From Zoroaster sp. YZ-2022 (lineage: Eukaryota; Echinodermata; Asteroidea; Forcipulatida; Zoroasteridae), in contig CM055830.1 of assembly GCA_029582265.1 (NCBI GenBank), positions 27,613,030-27,677,029 on the forward strand: 64,000 nt of DNA, read 5' to 3'. Every line of letters starts with the position of its first letter. Within the stretch, counting starts at the first letter, position 1. The position numbers and the translations under genes are program-made. Positions 47,447 to 58,733 of the stretch are shown here, in pieces. The notes below the pieces were generated by a model that was not told where the DNA came from, did not search any database, and saw only the letters and a list, made by a program, of their open reading frames with translations.

Positions 47447-48090
47447 GGTTTTATGGTATATTGTATATGGTTTTATGGTATATTGTATATGGTTTTATGG
47501 TATATTGTATATGGTTTTATGGTATATTGTATATGGTTTTATGGTATATTGTATATGGTTTATAATTATATTATTATATGGTTTTATAATTATATTATTA
47601 TATGGTTTTATAATTATATTATATATGGTTTTATGGTATATATTATATGGTTTTATAATTATATAATTATATGGTTTTATAATTATATGGTATATGGTTT
47701 TATAATTATATATATATGGTTTTATAATTATATTGTATATGGTTTTATGGTATATTGTATATGGTTTTATGGTATATTGTATATGGTTTTATGGTATATT
47801 GTATATGGTTTTATGGTATATTGTATATGGTTTTATGGTATATTGTATATGGTTTTATGGTATATTGTATATGGTTTTATGGTATATTGTATATGGTTTT
47901 ATGGTATATTGTATATGGTTTTATGGTATATGGTATATGGTTTTATGGTATATGGTATATGGTTTTATGGTATATTATATATGGTTTTATGGTATATTAT
48001 ATATGGTTTTATGGTATATTGTATATGGTTTTATGGTATATTGTATATGGTTTTATGGTATATTGTATATGGTTTTATGGTATATTGTAG
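47447..48090. repeat. 22-bp minisatellite, two regular blocks
   Basis: The unit is TATGGTTTTATGGTATATTG plus TA. About five regular units run to 47562, then about 170 bp of variants with TTATAATTATATTA, then about sixteen units to 48090 with a few point variants. Because 22 is not a multiple of three, all forward frames cycle through the same 22-residue pattern without stops, producing long hydrophobic frames (up to 230 codons) that are not proteins. Confidence 0.96.
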
Positions 48091-48138
48091 AGGGTATAAA
48101 TGAACGCAAAAATCCCAAAAGTGTTGAACTTTCTCTTT

Positions 48139-48489
48139 AGGCCAAGGTTCCGGTTTCTGGTCATAGGTTGACGCTTTTTTTTTTTTTGGGGGGGGAAATT
48201 TTTTTGTTTGCCAACCAGTGAAATACGTAATACAATACGTATACTGGTTATTGGAACCAGACCAAATTTCCCATACACAGAGTATGGTGGCTATGAGAGG
48301 CCTCACAAATCGGGAAAACGTTCATACCTTATTTTAAAAACGTCGTTTAAAACACAGCACGGTAGAATTCCAGTCAATCCAGCAATTATGGCTGCAGTTG
48401 AAACATCGTTTGATAGCAAGAAAAACAAAACTGAAAATGCTGACGCGCGGGTCTGAGGCGACGCGCGCGGAGATTTGTTTTTGTGCCTT
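48139..48489 (+). mobile_element. GACGCGCGGGTCTGAG MITE, third copy
   Basis: Left end GGTTCCGGTTTCTGGTCATA, then a T/G run, CAACCAGTGAAATACG, GGAACCAGACCAAATTTCCC, TATGGTGGCTATGAGAGGCC, AAAACACAGCACGG and GACGCGCGGGTCTGAGGC. The right inverted end has decayed (GAGATTTGTTTTTGTGCC). It starts about 45 bp after the minisatellite. Confidence 0.82.
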
Positions 48490-48844
48490 AAATCACGTGT
48501 TACAGTAGTGTTATTTTTCATTACGGTGCATTGCACTTTGAACTTAAAATAGTTTGATCATAACTGATCTAACCAGGCATTCTATAGATACACACAACCA
48601 TACACAAACAATCTAATAATAACCTTAAGTCAATAAAATAAATTAATATACAAAGACCCTCTACGAGATCTATATAATAATCATGTTTTGTTTGTGTTTT
48701 TTCCCTTATAAATATAAACAAGGTTAAAAACTGTGAATTTAGTTTGTGGAACCAGCAGAAAATTATCGTTTCCGGTAGTTATTTGCTAAACAAGAAAACA
48801 TGTACATGACGGATCCCACCGTAAAATAAAACAACAGTCTTAGG

Positions 48845-48945
48845 TTGAGGGTACTCCCCATAATGTACAGAGTACCCTCAGAATATTGATTACCGACACT
48901 TTCGTTTGAACACTAGTCTGTATTCAGGCTCACCAGTCTGGTAAC
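48845..48945. repeat. About 95-bp direct repeat, left copy
   Basis: GTACAGAGTACCCTC, then CTTTCGTTTGAACACTAGTC and TGTATTCAGGCTCACCA match 50435-50530 in the same orientation. Confidence 0.6.
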
Positions 48946-49124
48946 CCGCATTTTATATGTCGTATTAATATGTCGTATTATCAGCGCCTCAATTTACTCT
49001 GGTCTTTCGACTTCCGCTGGGTGAAAACGAAACACACAGATCATCATATGAGGCACGTTCTGACATTTGACTTGTCCTCCGTTGTAAAACACACGTGCAG
49101 TGTAGGTGCGCAGGTTAGTTGTAT

Positions 49125-49153
49125 CATAGAGAAAGGATCCGGCTTTCTCTATG
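49125..49153. repeat. Hairpin with CATAGAGAAAG arms
   Basis: Perfect 11-bp arms around GATCCGG. The arm sequence is nearly that of the hairpin at 1171 (TATAGAGAAAGGA). Confidence 0.6.
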
Positions 49154-49204
49154 GTTGTATGTACATGTACGTTATGCTATAAATAAACGTGTATCTCCAA
49201 ATAC

Positions 49205-49232
49205 CAATGTCGTAGCTTCCCTTTAAACACAA
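49205..49232 (-). repeat. Lone TTAAAGG-family end
   Basis: ACCAATGTCGTAGCTTCCCT followed by TTTAA matches the right ends at 26350 and 2800 with few changes. The partner end was not found. Confidence 0.45.
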
Positions 49233-49336
49233 CTGCATGTACTGCAACGGAAAGCAGTTTGCAACATTGTTATTTATTTATTTATTTATTTTGTTTTTGT
49301 ACGATGCACCTTGAACTTTAAACAAATTGATGATAA

Positions 49337-49452
49337 GTAAGACTAATTGCGGTGACACCATGTGGAATCTCAATTGAGTAATAATTAGTTCTGAAAAGAA
49401 CTGGAGGTACAACTCGACGTTCCAATCAGTATGCTTTGATCCTCCTCAGGAG
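49337..49452 (+). mobile_element. Foldback-family single arm between 13-bp direct repeats
   Basis: One arm of the family (GTAAGACTAATTGCGGTGAC to CAGTATGCTTTGATCCTCCT). AAATTGATGATAA is present at 49324-49336 and again at 49453-49465. Because GATGATAA is also part of the family's own end, the true duplication may be shorter than 13 bp. Only one arm is present. Confidence 0.75.
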
Positions 49453-49644
49453 AAATTGATGATAATTGAAGCAGCCACATACAATAAATATGGTAATTTA
49501 CCTTTAGGTCAGTAAATAAGCAAATAAACAGACCATCTTTGCGATTGAAATATCTTTTGTTCAAATAATTTGATAAATTAACTACTTACTTTAACAGCAA
49601 GGTGTGCTATTTTAGAACAATCTCGGTAATAATATAAAGCTATT

Positions 49645-49647
<3 letters not shown>

Positions 49648-49712
<65 letters not shown>
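49648..49712. repeat. TC microsatellite
   Basis: About 32 perfect CT units (65 bp), ending 12 bp before the hairpin at 49724. Confidence 0.97.
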
Positions 49713-49714
<2 letters not shown>

Positions 49715-49723
49715 GAATGTAAA

Positions 49724-49781
49724 CAATATGCATAATTAGAATTCTAGGTTACTTTACCTAGAATTCTAATGATGCATATTG
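49724..49781. repeat. Hairpin with 25 of 26 paired bases and 6-nt loop
   Basis: CAATATGCATAATTAGAATT continuing CTAGGT pairs with ACCTAGAATTCTAATGATGC continuing ATATTG; there is a single A/G mismatch. The loop is TACTTT. The loop is short for a microRNA precursor; a minimal palindromic element or a cruciform-forming site are alternatives. Confidence 0.75.
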
Positions 49782-50434
49782 CTAGTGTCTTTCTTTTGTT
49801 CGTCCAAAAAAGTAATTTCACCGACCTTTACCTGCTATTATAAAGTGTTTGGTTAATGTGTTTTGTCTGTCACAAGGGGAAAAGTGTAACTCACTTTTCT
49901 AATCCATTCATTGTGTATTTATTTATTGTACAAGAGAATAAATATATTTAAAACGCCTGATACATAGATTCTGTCTTTTGATCGGTTGAGAGCGTGTCAC
50001 ATGATGTTCGCTATTTTTACTGTAATGCCATGCAAACAAGGAAAGACTTGCCAATAACAACCAATGAACTAGCACATGACAACCAATGGTCTCGCCCATG
50101 GCAACCAATGAACTTGCCCAAACTAAATGCGTCAGTGCTGTTGTTACAACAATAAATACGTGTTACAGAAGTTCAATTAATTTCAGAGTGCTGTCAAATT
50201 AATGGAAGTCATGTATTGGTTTGATTTATTGTAGCAGGTCTCTTAATAAATTGTGCAGAATCTATGTATTAGGCAGTGTTATAAAACGCTCCAGGGATCA
50301 CCACGGGAGGCTAGTTTTACTGTACAACTCGTAGCAGTAAATACTTGCCAACATATACATGTATGATACATTGCTGTTGTATATTTTGATGTTGACATTG
50401 AAATAAATGTCGATGGATACATTAGGCTTAGAGT
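49782..50434. other. No gene; small ACCAATG repeats
   Basis: At 50050-50115 the phrase AACCAATGAACT recurs three times with variants (CAACCAATGGTC). No gene recognised. Confidence 0.4.
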
Positions 50435-50530
50435 GAAGGTACGACACATATGTACAAAGTGCCCTCGTAGTGCTGAATACCAACGCTCTTGTTTGAGCAC
50501 CAGTCTGTATTCAGACTCACCAATCTACAT
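50435..50530. repeat. About 95-bp direct repeat, right copy
   Basis: GTACAAAGTGCCCTC, then CTCTTGTTTGAGCACCAGTC and TGTATTCAGACTCACCA, partner of 48845-48945. Confidence 0.6.
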
Positions 50531-51804
50531 CATGAAAGCTAAACAGCAACAACCGTTGTACACGTTATGTGTCAATACAATGCACCAACGAAATCACAAT
50601 TGATGTAGTCATTATCGCATGTAAACTTTATTTTTCCCTACGAAAATCTGTCTTTGGCAAGCAAATTCCAAAGTTTCACAAGTTTCACATCTACTTCTAT
50701 GGAGTGGATTTGTGTTTTTGAACTTAAAACAACAACTTAAGGCCAGTTTTATTTGACTTTATCGCATTACATTGACATCCCGTGCAATCTGAAAGGAATT
50801 TTTTCCAGTACACTTTTGTTGGAATATGCATTTTTTGGAAAATTGATAGAGATACCTCCCAGATACATATTCGCTTTTAAAGTAATATGAAATAATATTT
50901 TAAATTTTGGGTGGAATTAATACCCTTACATAAATATTTCCCCCAAAAAATTTAGGGGTTACAAAAGACGGTCCTAAATATATAGGCGTTTTGTTTCCAA
51001 ACGTTCAAATATCATCATTTAAAAATAAATAAATAAATAAAATTAAATAAATAAACAAAACATGTCCAACGCCTCGTTGATGACTGCTCCAGTCGTACAA
51101 CGGCTGAAAAAAATAAGTAAATAACAATGAATAAATAAATACATAAAACATAAGCTTAATTATTTTACTGCGTTAAAAAGCATGGGAACTTTTTAGGCTA
51201 CTTCCATTAGCCATCATTAAATAGTCATATGAGTGGTTTACTGCACGAAGCTTTTTCAATATAAACAGCGAAAATCGTTTGCAAACTAACACTTAAGCTA
51301 CCGTTTCAGCAGGGCTATCATTATTTGTTATTATTGTTGGCAAGTAGAAAACGTATGATAGATTAAGTCCCTCCAGATGGTACCGGCAAAGTAATTTTCG
51401 GTCCCTGGCTCTTGGACTAGCGTGTCGAGACTTACCATGAGACTTACGTTTTACAAGCATCGTGCATCATGCACGCTTTCTTGAGGACCACAGCGTGACG
51501 GGATGCCACGCAACGAAGCGTGACCGCCGCATGATGCACGCTCCACCTTCCGCCCAACTTCGGCATTAAATATTGCTATATTAAAATTATGTGAGCGATT
51601 ATATCAATGACGTAAATCCGTGTCGAAAAGTGGGGGTGATATTGACATTTGTTTGCATAATGTACAACGAAGTACTGAATCTCAAACCTTGCTCAACGGG
51701 AGGGGGGACCCCTCCCCCAAACACCGCAAAAAATCATCACTTTATGTACAATTTCTCACCTTCACAATTTTCTCCAAAAACAACGCAACAAAATGAAGAT
51801 GAAA
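50531..51804. other. No gene recognised
   Basis: Includes a short AAAT tract (51022-51060) and, at 51455-51545, GCATCATGCACGC mirrored by GCGTGACCGCCGCATGATGC, a modest inverted repeat. No coding motif. Confidence 0.35.
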
Positions 51805-51857
51805 TTTTCACAGGTTGGTTTCTGTACATAATATGTACAGAAACCAACCTGTGAAAA
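51805..51857. repeat. Perfect 26-bp palindrome with one-base centre
   Basis: TTTTCACAGGTTGGTTTCTG with TACATA is followed, after a single A, by its exact reverse complement. The arm also occurs once, unpaired, at about 9790-9806 (ACCAACCTGTGAAATTTTCA), so it belongs to a dispersed repeat, probably the TTAAAGG set. Confidence 0.85.
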
Positions 51858-52065
51858 ATTCAGCTCTTGGTTCTTATAACCAATGGATGCATTAACATAA
51901 ATTAAACCAATAGGGTATACACTGCTACATATCGTTTGCAGATTACCATACAGACACAGCAAAATTGCTCGCTGATCATCGTATAACCTGAATGTTGTTA
52001 CATTTAATGACAATTGGGCTTAAAAAGTACGAGTATAAAGAATATGAAAATAATCTTATGTGTTA

Positions 52066-52200
52066 TTATGGCCGTTTTCGAAATGACGGATTTGGCTACG
52101 GCTATGGCTAGTATGACTGTTTATTCCAATACTTGAGCATTGCCGCTGCAGCCAGTAACCATAGCCGTAGCCAAAAACGTAGCCAAAAACGCTTAATTCG
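52066..52200. mobile_element. Small inverted-repeat element, GGCTACGGCTATGG arms
   Basis: TTGGCTACGGCTATGGCTA at about 52091 is mirrored by TAACCATAGCCGTAGCCAA at about 52156, followed by a second AACGTAGCCAAAAACG. Outer GCCGTTTTCG and AAAAACGC continue the symmetry. About 135 bp, no coding capacity. Confidence 0.6.
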
Positions 52201-54315
52201 GACAAGGGCAAGATGTTGTTATCTGATTGTTTATCCGATACACATAGCAAACACTTTCACGTGTTATACGAACATCAGACAGTCGTGCACATTGCGCACA
52301 ACACGCTGCCTACAACGCACGTAAAGTTGCATCCAAACATTTCTTGGATATATTATTTTGTCCAGTTACCATGTGGATGAAAAGGTTGTCAAATAGATGA
52401 CTTTTAAATTCGTTCCTTTACACCCTGCGAGAAAATCGTTCTATTTATCTCCCTTTCTACGTATTTGTTTAATGCTTTGCGGCTATAGTTTATTATTTGT
52501 GTCAACGAAAGTCCCGTTCAGAAATCGATAAGATCTTACCTCTGTGTATAAACGCTGCAATTTAAATGATCGGTGGCATATGGAGTACGTGTTACTGCAT
52601 CTTAAACCCGCCATGGATATAATTTTTTTTAATTTTAAATTTGGTAAAGTATCAATTCCCCATACTGTCTGTAGAATAAATAATTAATACCCGACCTAAC
52701 CAGTGTTTTTGTCCCAGTTGCAAACTTAACATATTGTTATTCCAAAGTTGAAGCGAAGTTGCTGAATGTACCAAACATCTTGAGATTCCACTCTGACGGA
52801 AGTGTCTTCATTCTAGAGAAAAACAGGATAAAAATAATTTCAATAAGTAAATAATAATTAACAGATAAAATATCCACCAACTGAGATACAATTCTCGCAA
52901 AAATATAATACTTCGCATATATTTCTTTGAACAAAACATTTGACGTTGCAAAGTAACAAAGGCATTTAGGGAGATAACATTGTAATTGCATGTAACCTTA
53001 ATTTTTTTGTCATAATTCGATCTTTGTTGTACTGAGGGCATATTCTCGTGACGTATGTACATGTATGTATAATGATATTTTACTAGTAGTCTTTACAGTG
53101 TTTGATATATCAGGTCTTGCTTCAATTTCCGTACATTCCGTTCTCGAATCACAGATCTAAAAACAAAGTTGTTGTTGTCACGCGCGCCGGAAGGCCAATA
53201 TATATGGGGATATGTTGCTACACCAAACAGATTACCAGCCAATGTACTGTCATTTGATGCACAATTTTTGGATGAAAATTGGCTAAGCCAAAATTTCTGC
53301 TTAGGTGAAATTACCCATTACCCATTACCACACTTCGGCAACACTTTTTAAGAGGATAATAAAGGGAATGTCTTTCGGGTATCAATACATCAACAAGACT
53401 TTACCTTTGATAATGTTCTTGCCGTAAAGTGTCATGAGTCGTTCAGGATGAAGCCCTCAGAATAGTAACTTTATGCAACTTCTTCTAACGAAACCCAGAC
53501 ATCCAGGGCCACCTCATTTTAGACATAAATCAGCGACGAAATTATGAGCGATTACTGTTCCGTTTTTCATTAATACTTCAATGTGCTCCTGTCGGCGTTT
53601 TAAAACAGCAAATGAAGTTATGTCTTAGAGCGCCTCGTAAATTGAATTACGAGCGCAAAGGACAGTGTAAGTTATAAATCTCCCTGAAAATGTCTTCCTG
53701 AAATGGGGGCCGAGTTAACTAAAAACCCATCAATGATGGATCTTCATATTGAAGAAGGTAGAAGGAGAAGGCCATAAATAATTGTTTAAAAAAAAGTCAA
53801 GTCAGATTCTTGCCTCTTCTTCTGTACTTCAACCTGAAGGGTAACAGACCAGGCGTTCAGGCTTTCTCTCCCCACCGTGTTTACCGTTGCCACGCAACGC
53901 CAATTATGGTGCGCAGAACAGATCAATAGAAATACCAACCGTGACAGAAACACAAGTGATCCCGCATGAAGGTATTGGGAGAGCGAGGGCGAGAGTGGAG
54001 AGAAGAGGAGTAAAAAACACGCATTGTTATTACATTGGGGGTGCCTTTCCGAGCGGAAAATTTGATAATCGTAGAATATGCAACCGTGTGAGCAAAATCA
54101 AACAGGCAATTTTGAAAATGAGTTTAAGGCTGGTCTACTTCTAGTGGGGAAAATATCAACAGGTATCTTGTAACCGTATATTTTTGTTTATTGTTGATGG
54201 AAGCTGCCGCATATCAGTCTAGAAAGCGGCTTGCACATAATTGCAATTTTTGCAATACAGTTACAATACACGGACAAGCTAGCGGGAAAGGGGATATTTA
54301 CTGGCGTTATAAACC

Positions 54316-54346
<31 letters not shown>

Positions 54347-54431
54347 TTTAAATCTGGAATATTGGAAATTGGAAATATATTCATAAGAAGTATGTAAAGA
54401 TGTGAAGATTTTGTATTACCACGATAATGTC
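52201..54431. other. Gene-free stretch
   Basis: Several 60-85 codon frames (52737-53062 minus, 53169-53351 plus, 53887-54144 plus) have no motif I recognise. A short ATT run lies at 54319-54345. Confidence 0.35.
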
Positions 54432-54815
54432 TAAAAGGAGGGTACAAATTTGGTAATTACCAAATTATCAAATTAATGAATTCTTCTCTCATAACGTACT
54501 TAGTGTGAAGTTGGTACACGTATATCAGTCATCAAGTGAAATTATTTTGTCTGATTTTTTTAGGTGTTGTAGCTAACAGCGCGAACACCTCTTGAAATTG
54601 TTCGTTTTTTGTTTTTGTTTTTTTGGTAGTTTTTTAAAGAGAAAATAGGAATTGTTATGTAATATATCTTTTGTTAAACATAAAAACGTAATTAAACATG
54701 AAACAGTTTTACGTTGTATTCTTAAAAACATCACCGCCTATTTTCACAGGTTGGGTTCATGATATATGTTGTTTACAAGAGGGGCTAAAATTAACGTACC
54801 AAATACCAATGTTGT
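54432..54815. mobile_element. TTAAAGG-family MITE, diverged ends
   Basis: Left CTAAAAGGAGGGTACAAATT then TGGTAATTACCAAATTATCA; interior AACGTACTTAGTGTGAAGTTG; right ACCAATGTTGTACCTTCCTG. The family order is preserved although the terminal TTAA has decayed at both ends. Confidence 0.55.
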
Positions 54816-54820
54816 ACCTT

Positions 54821-56041
54821 CCTGTTATAGTGGAGCAGCATGGCCAACCTTTTTAACACGAATTGTGCACTTTTTGATAAAAACAACAATATTTGGTACA
54901 CAGGTAGACAAATACATTATGAACAAATCTGGATATTGGGGCATCGCAGATTTGGCCATTGACGGCCGTGGCAGCCATCTCATAAAATGGCCGCCAGTAG
55001 TTGCAATAAGTTAACTGGTGCGCTGAATCCCGAGTACCAGAGGGTGAAAGTTAAAGCTAATTGACACATTGACACACATATACTTGCAAAAGAACAAAGC
55101 CCTTGTGATGGTCATTGTTTACCTTATTAATTACCTTATTTACCTTATTGACTGAAAAAATACCACGAATTAGTGTCGTCCTTCACTTTCTCTATTGTTT
55201 CTAGGTCATGAAGTCATGCTGTATTTATGATTGAGAGGTTTTACCACTTTAAATCCAAATAACAAATGTACACTGGAAATACCATTCAGCTATTGTCTTT
55301 CTTGTGGATCCATGTCTATAAAGTATAAAGTAGATATTGTAATTTTCCTGTTGTTTTTGGAGCCTAGCCCTCCTATGTACAGTGCAGTTTGCCATAGAAT
55401 TGTCAGACCTTTCAAAACCTTTCAAGTTTGCTGTACTGAAGGGTTTTGAAAGGTGAGAAAACTGACAAAAGGGACCTATGAAAGGTTTCGAAAGGTGTAA
55501 CAACTCTCTGAACAAACTGGTGTTGAAATGTTTCAATACCTTTCAAAGGGTATTGAAAGGTGTGGTAGTTCAGTAGCAACAAATTCTGGAGGGTTTTAAA
55601 GGGTTCATACATTATTGATAGCCATTTTGCCAGTAAGCAGATTTTGAAAGGTTTTGAAAGGTCAAACCATAGGAGGATTAATGGATGTTTAACTGATGCA
55701 GTGATTGATGTATGTGCCTTGCACTCACAGCACATGTGGTTACTTCATTAGCGCAGTTACAGTTAGTAATCAATATAGTTTCCTAGAACTGTGTATTGTT
55801 CGGAGACCCCACTGAGACAATATATTTCTTCGAAATTATGCATGCAGTTCCGCACAATGAACTTATGGTTTAACGGCCATTCTGTCTAATATGGCTGCCA
55901 CGGCCATTCAAAAACCAAATCAGTGATGCCCCAAGAGGCCTATCCAGATTCGTTTACGATATAGTAGTCTATTTCTGTATCAAATTTGGTGCTTTTATCA
56001 CAAAATGCACAGTAGGTTTGCTATGCCGCCCCACTGTTATG
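54821..56041. mobile_element. 1.2-kb inverted-repeat element with 180-bp diverged arms
   Basis: Arm 54821-55005 is repeated inverted, at reduced identity, as 55868-56041. Matching blocks include TGTGCACTTTTTGATAAAA, AATCTGGATATTGGGGCATC and GGCCGTGGCAGCCAT. The 860-bp interior has no transposase-like frame. It starts within a few bases of the TTAAAGG-type end at 54815. Confidence 0.75.
55402..55670. repeat. Cluster of TTGAAAGGTNTTGAAAGG motifs
   Basis: At least eight copies of CTTTCAA/TTGAAAG, often paired as GGTTTTGAAAGGT, occur in 270 bp in both orientations; ACCTTTCAAAACCTTTCAAG at 55409 faces GGGTTTTGAAAGGT at 55440. Frames with repeated FKTL/FETF are translations of it. Confidence 0.7.
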
Positions 56042-57838
56042 GTGTACACTGGATTTAAAATAACCAATTGAATTGTTTCAAATAATTTTTATGTCACTCA
56101 GCCTAAGATAGTGTTACATGGTGCTGCCGCAAACCAATTACTCCTGCGATATAGACTTCGTTACTTGTGACTAGTCAACAGTTGTGAATGCCTGCGTTTA
56201 TTCATAGTCTTTTATGAGGATTGCAAAATACGAACAGAATCCCATCCCTAGTTTATGAGCTTTATCGATACTTTTTGAACATTAATTTTCTTTGTTGAAT
56301 ACGTTGTCTGTTTATATACTTTTTGGCAAGTCACAGTTTATAGCTAACAAAATATTTGTTTAAAAACACTGACAATACTTTATTTATTTATTTATTTATT
56401 TTTTATTTCTTACGTTTATCTTGCATTTAAACATTTAAGCTGTTAAGTGTCATGTTAAATTTTGTTAAATACGCTACGAAGGCCGAGGAAGGAGGTGATC
56501 AATAATATCACTCTGCCTCACTTTGCGGTCCAATAAAATAAATAATTGAAACAAAAACTCTTCATTTGAAACATTTTACACTTTTCCAAAATTTCCTTAA
56601 AAAATCCTTAAAAATATCAAAACATTTATTTCAGAAAAAAAATCTGAATTTTGGAAGCTCCTTTTATGTTTTACTCGGGATGGTGATAGGGATGGGGGTG
56701 ATGGTAATGAGTGTTTGTATATGCTATGCTATGGGCGGTTATTGGCATTTGGGAACCATCCTCGGCTCCATCCACCTTTGCCAACAAATTTACGCCTCTG
56801 TCAGCAGCGTACTTCAGATGCAGCGTTTCGCTGCCACCCTTTGTGCGCCACAAATGCCACACAGATGCCACTGAACAACATGTTATTAGTGTGTATGACA
56901 GGCCAGACAGGGTTAGAATTAATGAAAACCTTTTTTAATTTGTAACAGGCTCTGCCTGACCGGGCAACCTCACGAAATTCATTTACAGAACATCACCTTA
57001 GCATCTTTATGAGAGAGGGTTTCATTAACCGGAACATAATTTGCCTCACATGGATTGTCAGAGTACTTAATCATCATGTATCTCAAAAGAAATATATGAT
57101 GAATTTGTTTTACATAAGTAATTACTAGAGGTTCGATTGTATCAATCATCCTTGATTTACTTCTACTGTCTGAGTTGCCATACACCGGTTTAGTTAAAAC
57201 AGTCAAATTATCTTTACTTAATCTGAAGACAGATCCAAATTTCACGAATAACTATTTAATAACCGCAGTAAAACTTAAAGAACCCTTTCACTTTTCTCAA
57301 ATATGTGGACCATAGCAAGTGAGCTTGAAAAAACCCATGAATTAACATTGAAAATAATATTTTACAAAAAATGCATTTTCTAAAGTTTGTTGTAGTTGGC
57401 GTTAAAATCCATTTTAAGACAGGATCTATTATTCCTTGTTCATTGTTGATTCTCAAAATACAATAGCAATAGCCAGCGGGAAACTACAGCAAAAACAAGG
57501 CGTTCAAATTTGAACAGATTAAGGGGATATATTCAGGGAGGTCTATTAGACAGTTTGCTCAGATAGACTGTTAGTCCAACGCAAGAGTGTAAGGAGATCG
57601 TAAAGAGGATACAAATATTGGAATCTATGTTTCTCATTGAAGAACAAACAAAATGATCGTCACACTAATATGACAGCCAATATATGAATAACATTTCCCA
57701 GGTGCCAACGAACTCCACCACTGGCAGATATTTTATTGTATGTCTCTCAATTCGGGTACGTTTTTCGATGGGCAAGGACTGCGTATGTTATGTTTGTGTG
57801 AAGGTGAGCATATAAAGAAACATTGGCTCAATTTACAA
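56042..57838. other. No gene; foldback-family end fragment near 56108
   Basis: At about 56113-56140 the minus strand reads GGTTTGCGGCAGCACCATGT, the core of the foldback family. The overlapping frames at 56566-56945 lack recognisable domains. Otherwise no feature. Confidence 0.4.
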
Positions 57839-58733
57839 GCAATAAGCCTTATCGGCATTGTGCGCGCAATTAACTATGGGAAATGGGTTTTGGAAAAAAG
57901 TTGTAAACAAAAGCACACGTTTGTGCACAATGTCAATGAAGGAGAAAGGTGATCGGCGAGAAGCTGGAAGTTGTTTACGTTTTATAGCAAAATTATGGAG
58001 AAAATTATTAAGAAATCAATTAAATTAAAATCGAACAAAGTGCTAGTTGAGACAAGACCTATTATCTTATCAAAAAACTATTACCTTATTATTATATTAT
58101 TTTGGGACCGTCTGATATTACCACACGTTCCCCGATCGTAGATCGGGGACACGGATCGCCGCCCATCAGATCTAAAATGAGACTTGCCTGTTTTAATCCC
58201 CTCGGGTGAAATATTGTATAAATTATAGCTTTTGTCAAACGCAAATAAATTGTAGTTCATACCGCTAATCAGATTGTATACAAAATAATAACAATTGAAT
58301 ATTGTTTAAAAAAGCCAAGTGGCACAATGCACTGTTTTCTCCTTTTTACCATTTAATTTATATGCAATATATATTTTTTTTGTCGATGTGGAGAATATTT
58401 CTAAAAGAAAATGTTCCGAAAACCGAACTGTGAAGAGCTAGAATATAACTGTCATCCAGAAATTAGCTGAGAAATCCTCCGTTTGCGTGTGGTTTCTGGG
58501 AATAAAAAATGATTCTTTTTCTTAATTATACAAATGTTCTCTATGTAATTTAACTAATTCTTAATAACATTCTCCATAATTTTGCTATAATACGTAAAAA
58601 AAACGTAATTTTGTTGACCGACCACATTTCTCCTCCATTGACTTTGTGCACAAATGTGTGCGTTTGTTTACATCTTTTTTCCCAAAACCTGACTCCCATA
58701 AATAATTGCGCGCATAATTCCGATAAGTATTAT
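57839..58733. mobile_element. 0.9-kb inverted-repeat element with 175-bp arms
   Basis: The left arm 57839-58020 and right arm 58560-58733 are inverted copies (AATGTGGTCGG-type divergence, roughly 80% by eye). Shared blocks include GCGCGCAATTA, TTTTGTGCACAA-like GTTTGTGCACAATGTCAATG, and ATAGCAAAATTATGGAGAA. The interior holds a smaller hairpin CCCCGATCGTAGATCGGGG (58131-58149) and no coding frame. The plus frame at 57740-57952 is mostly arm sequence. Confidence 0.75.

Noticed and set aside
47411..48140. Hydrophobic 230-codon frame resembling a membrane protein
   Set aside because: Produced by a stop-free 22-bp minisatellite read in all frames.
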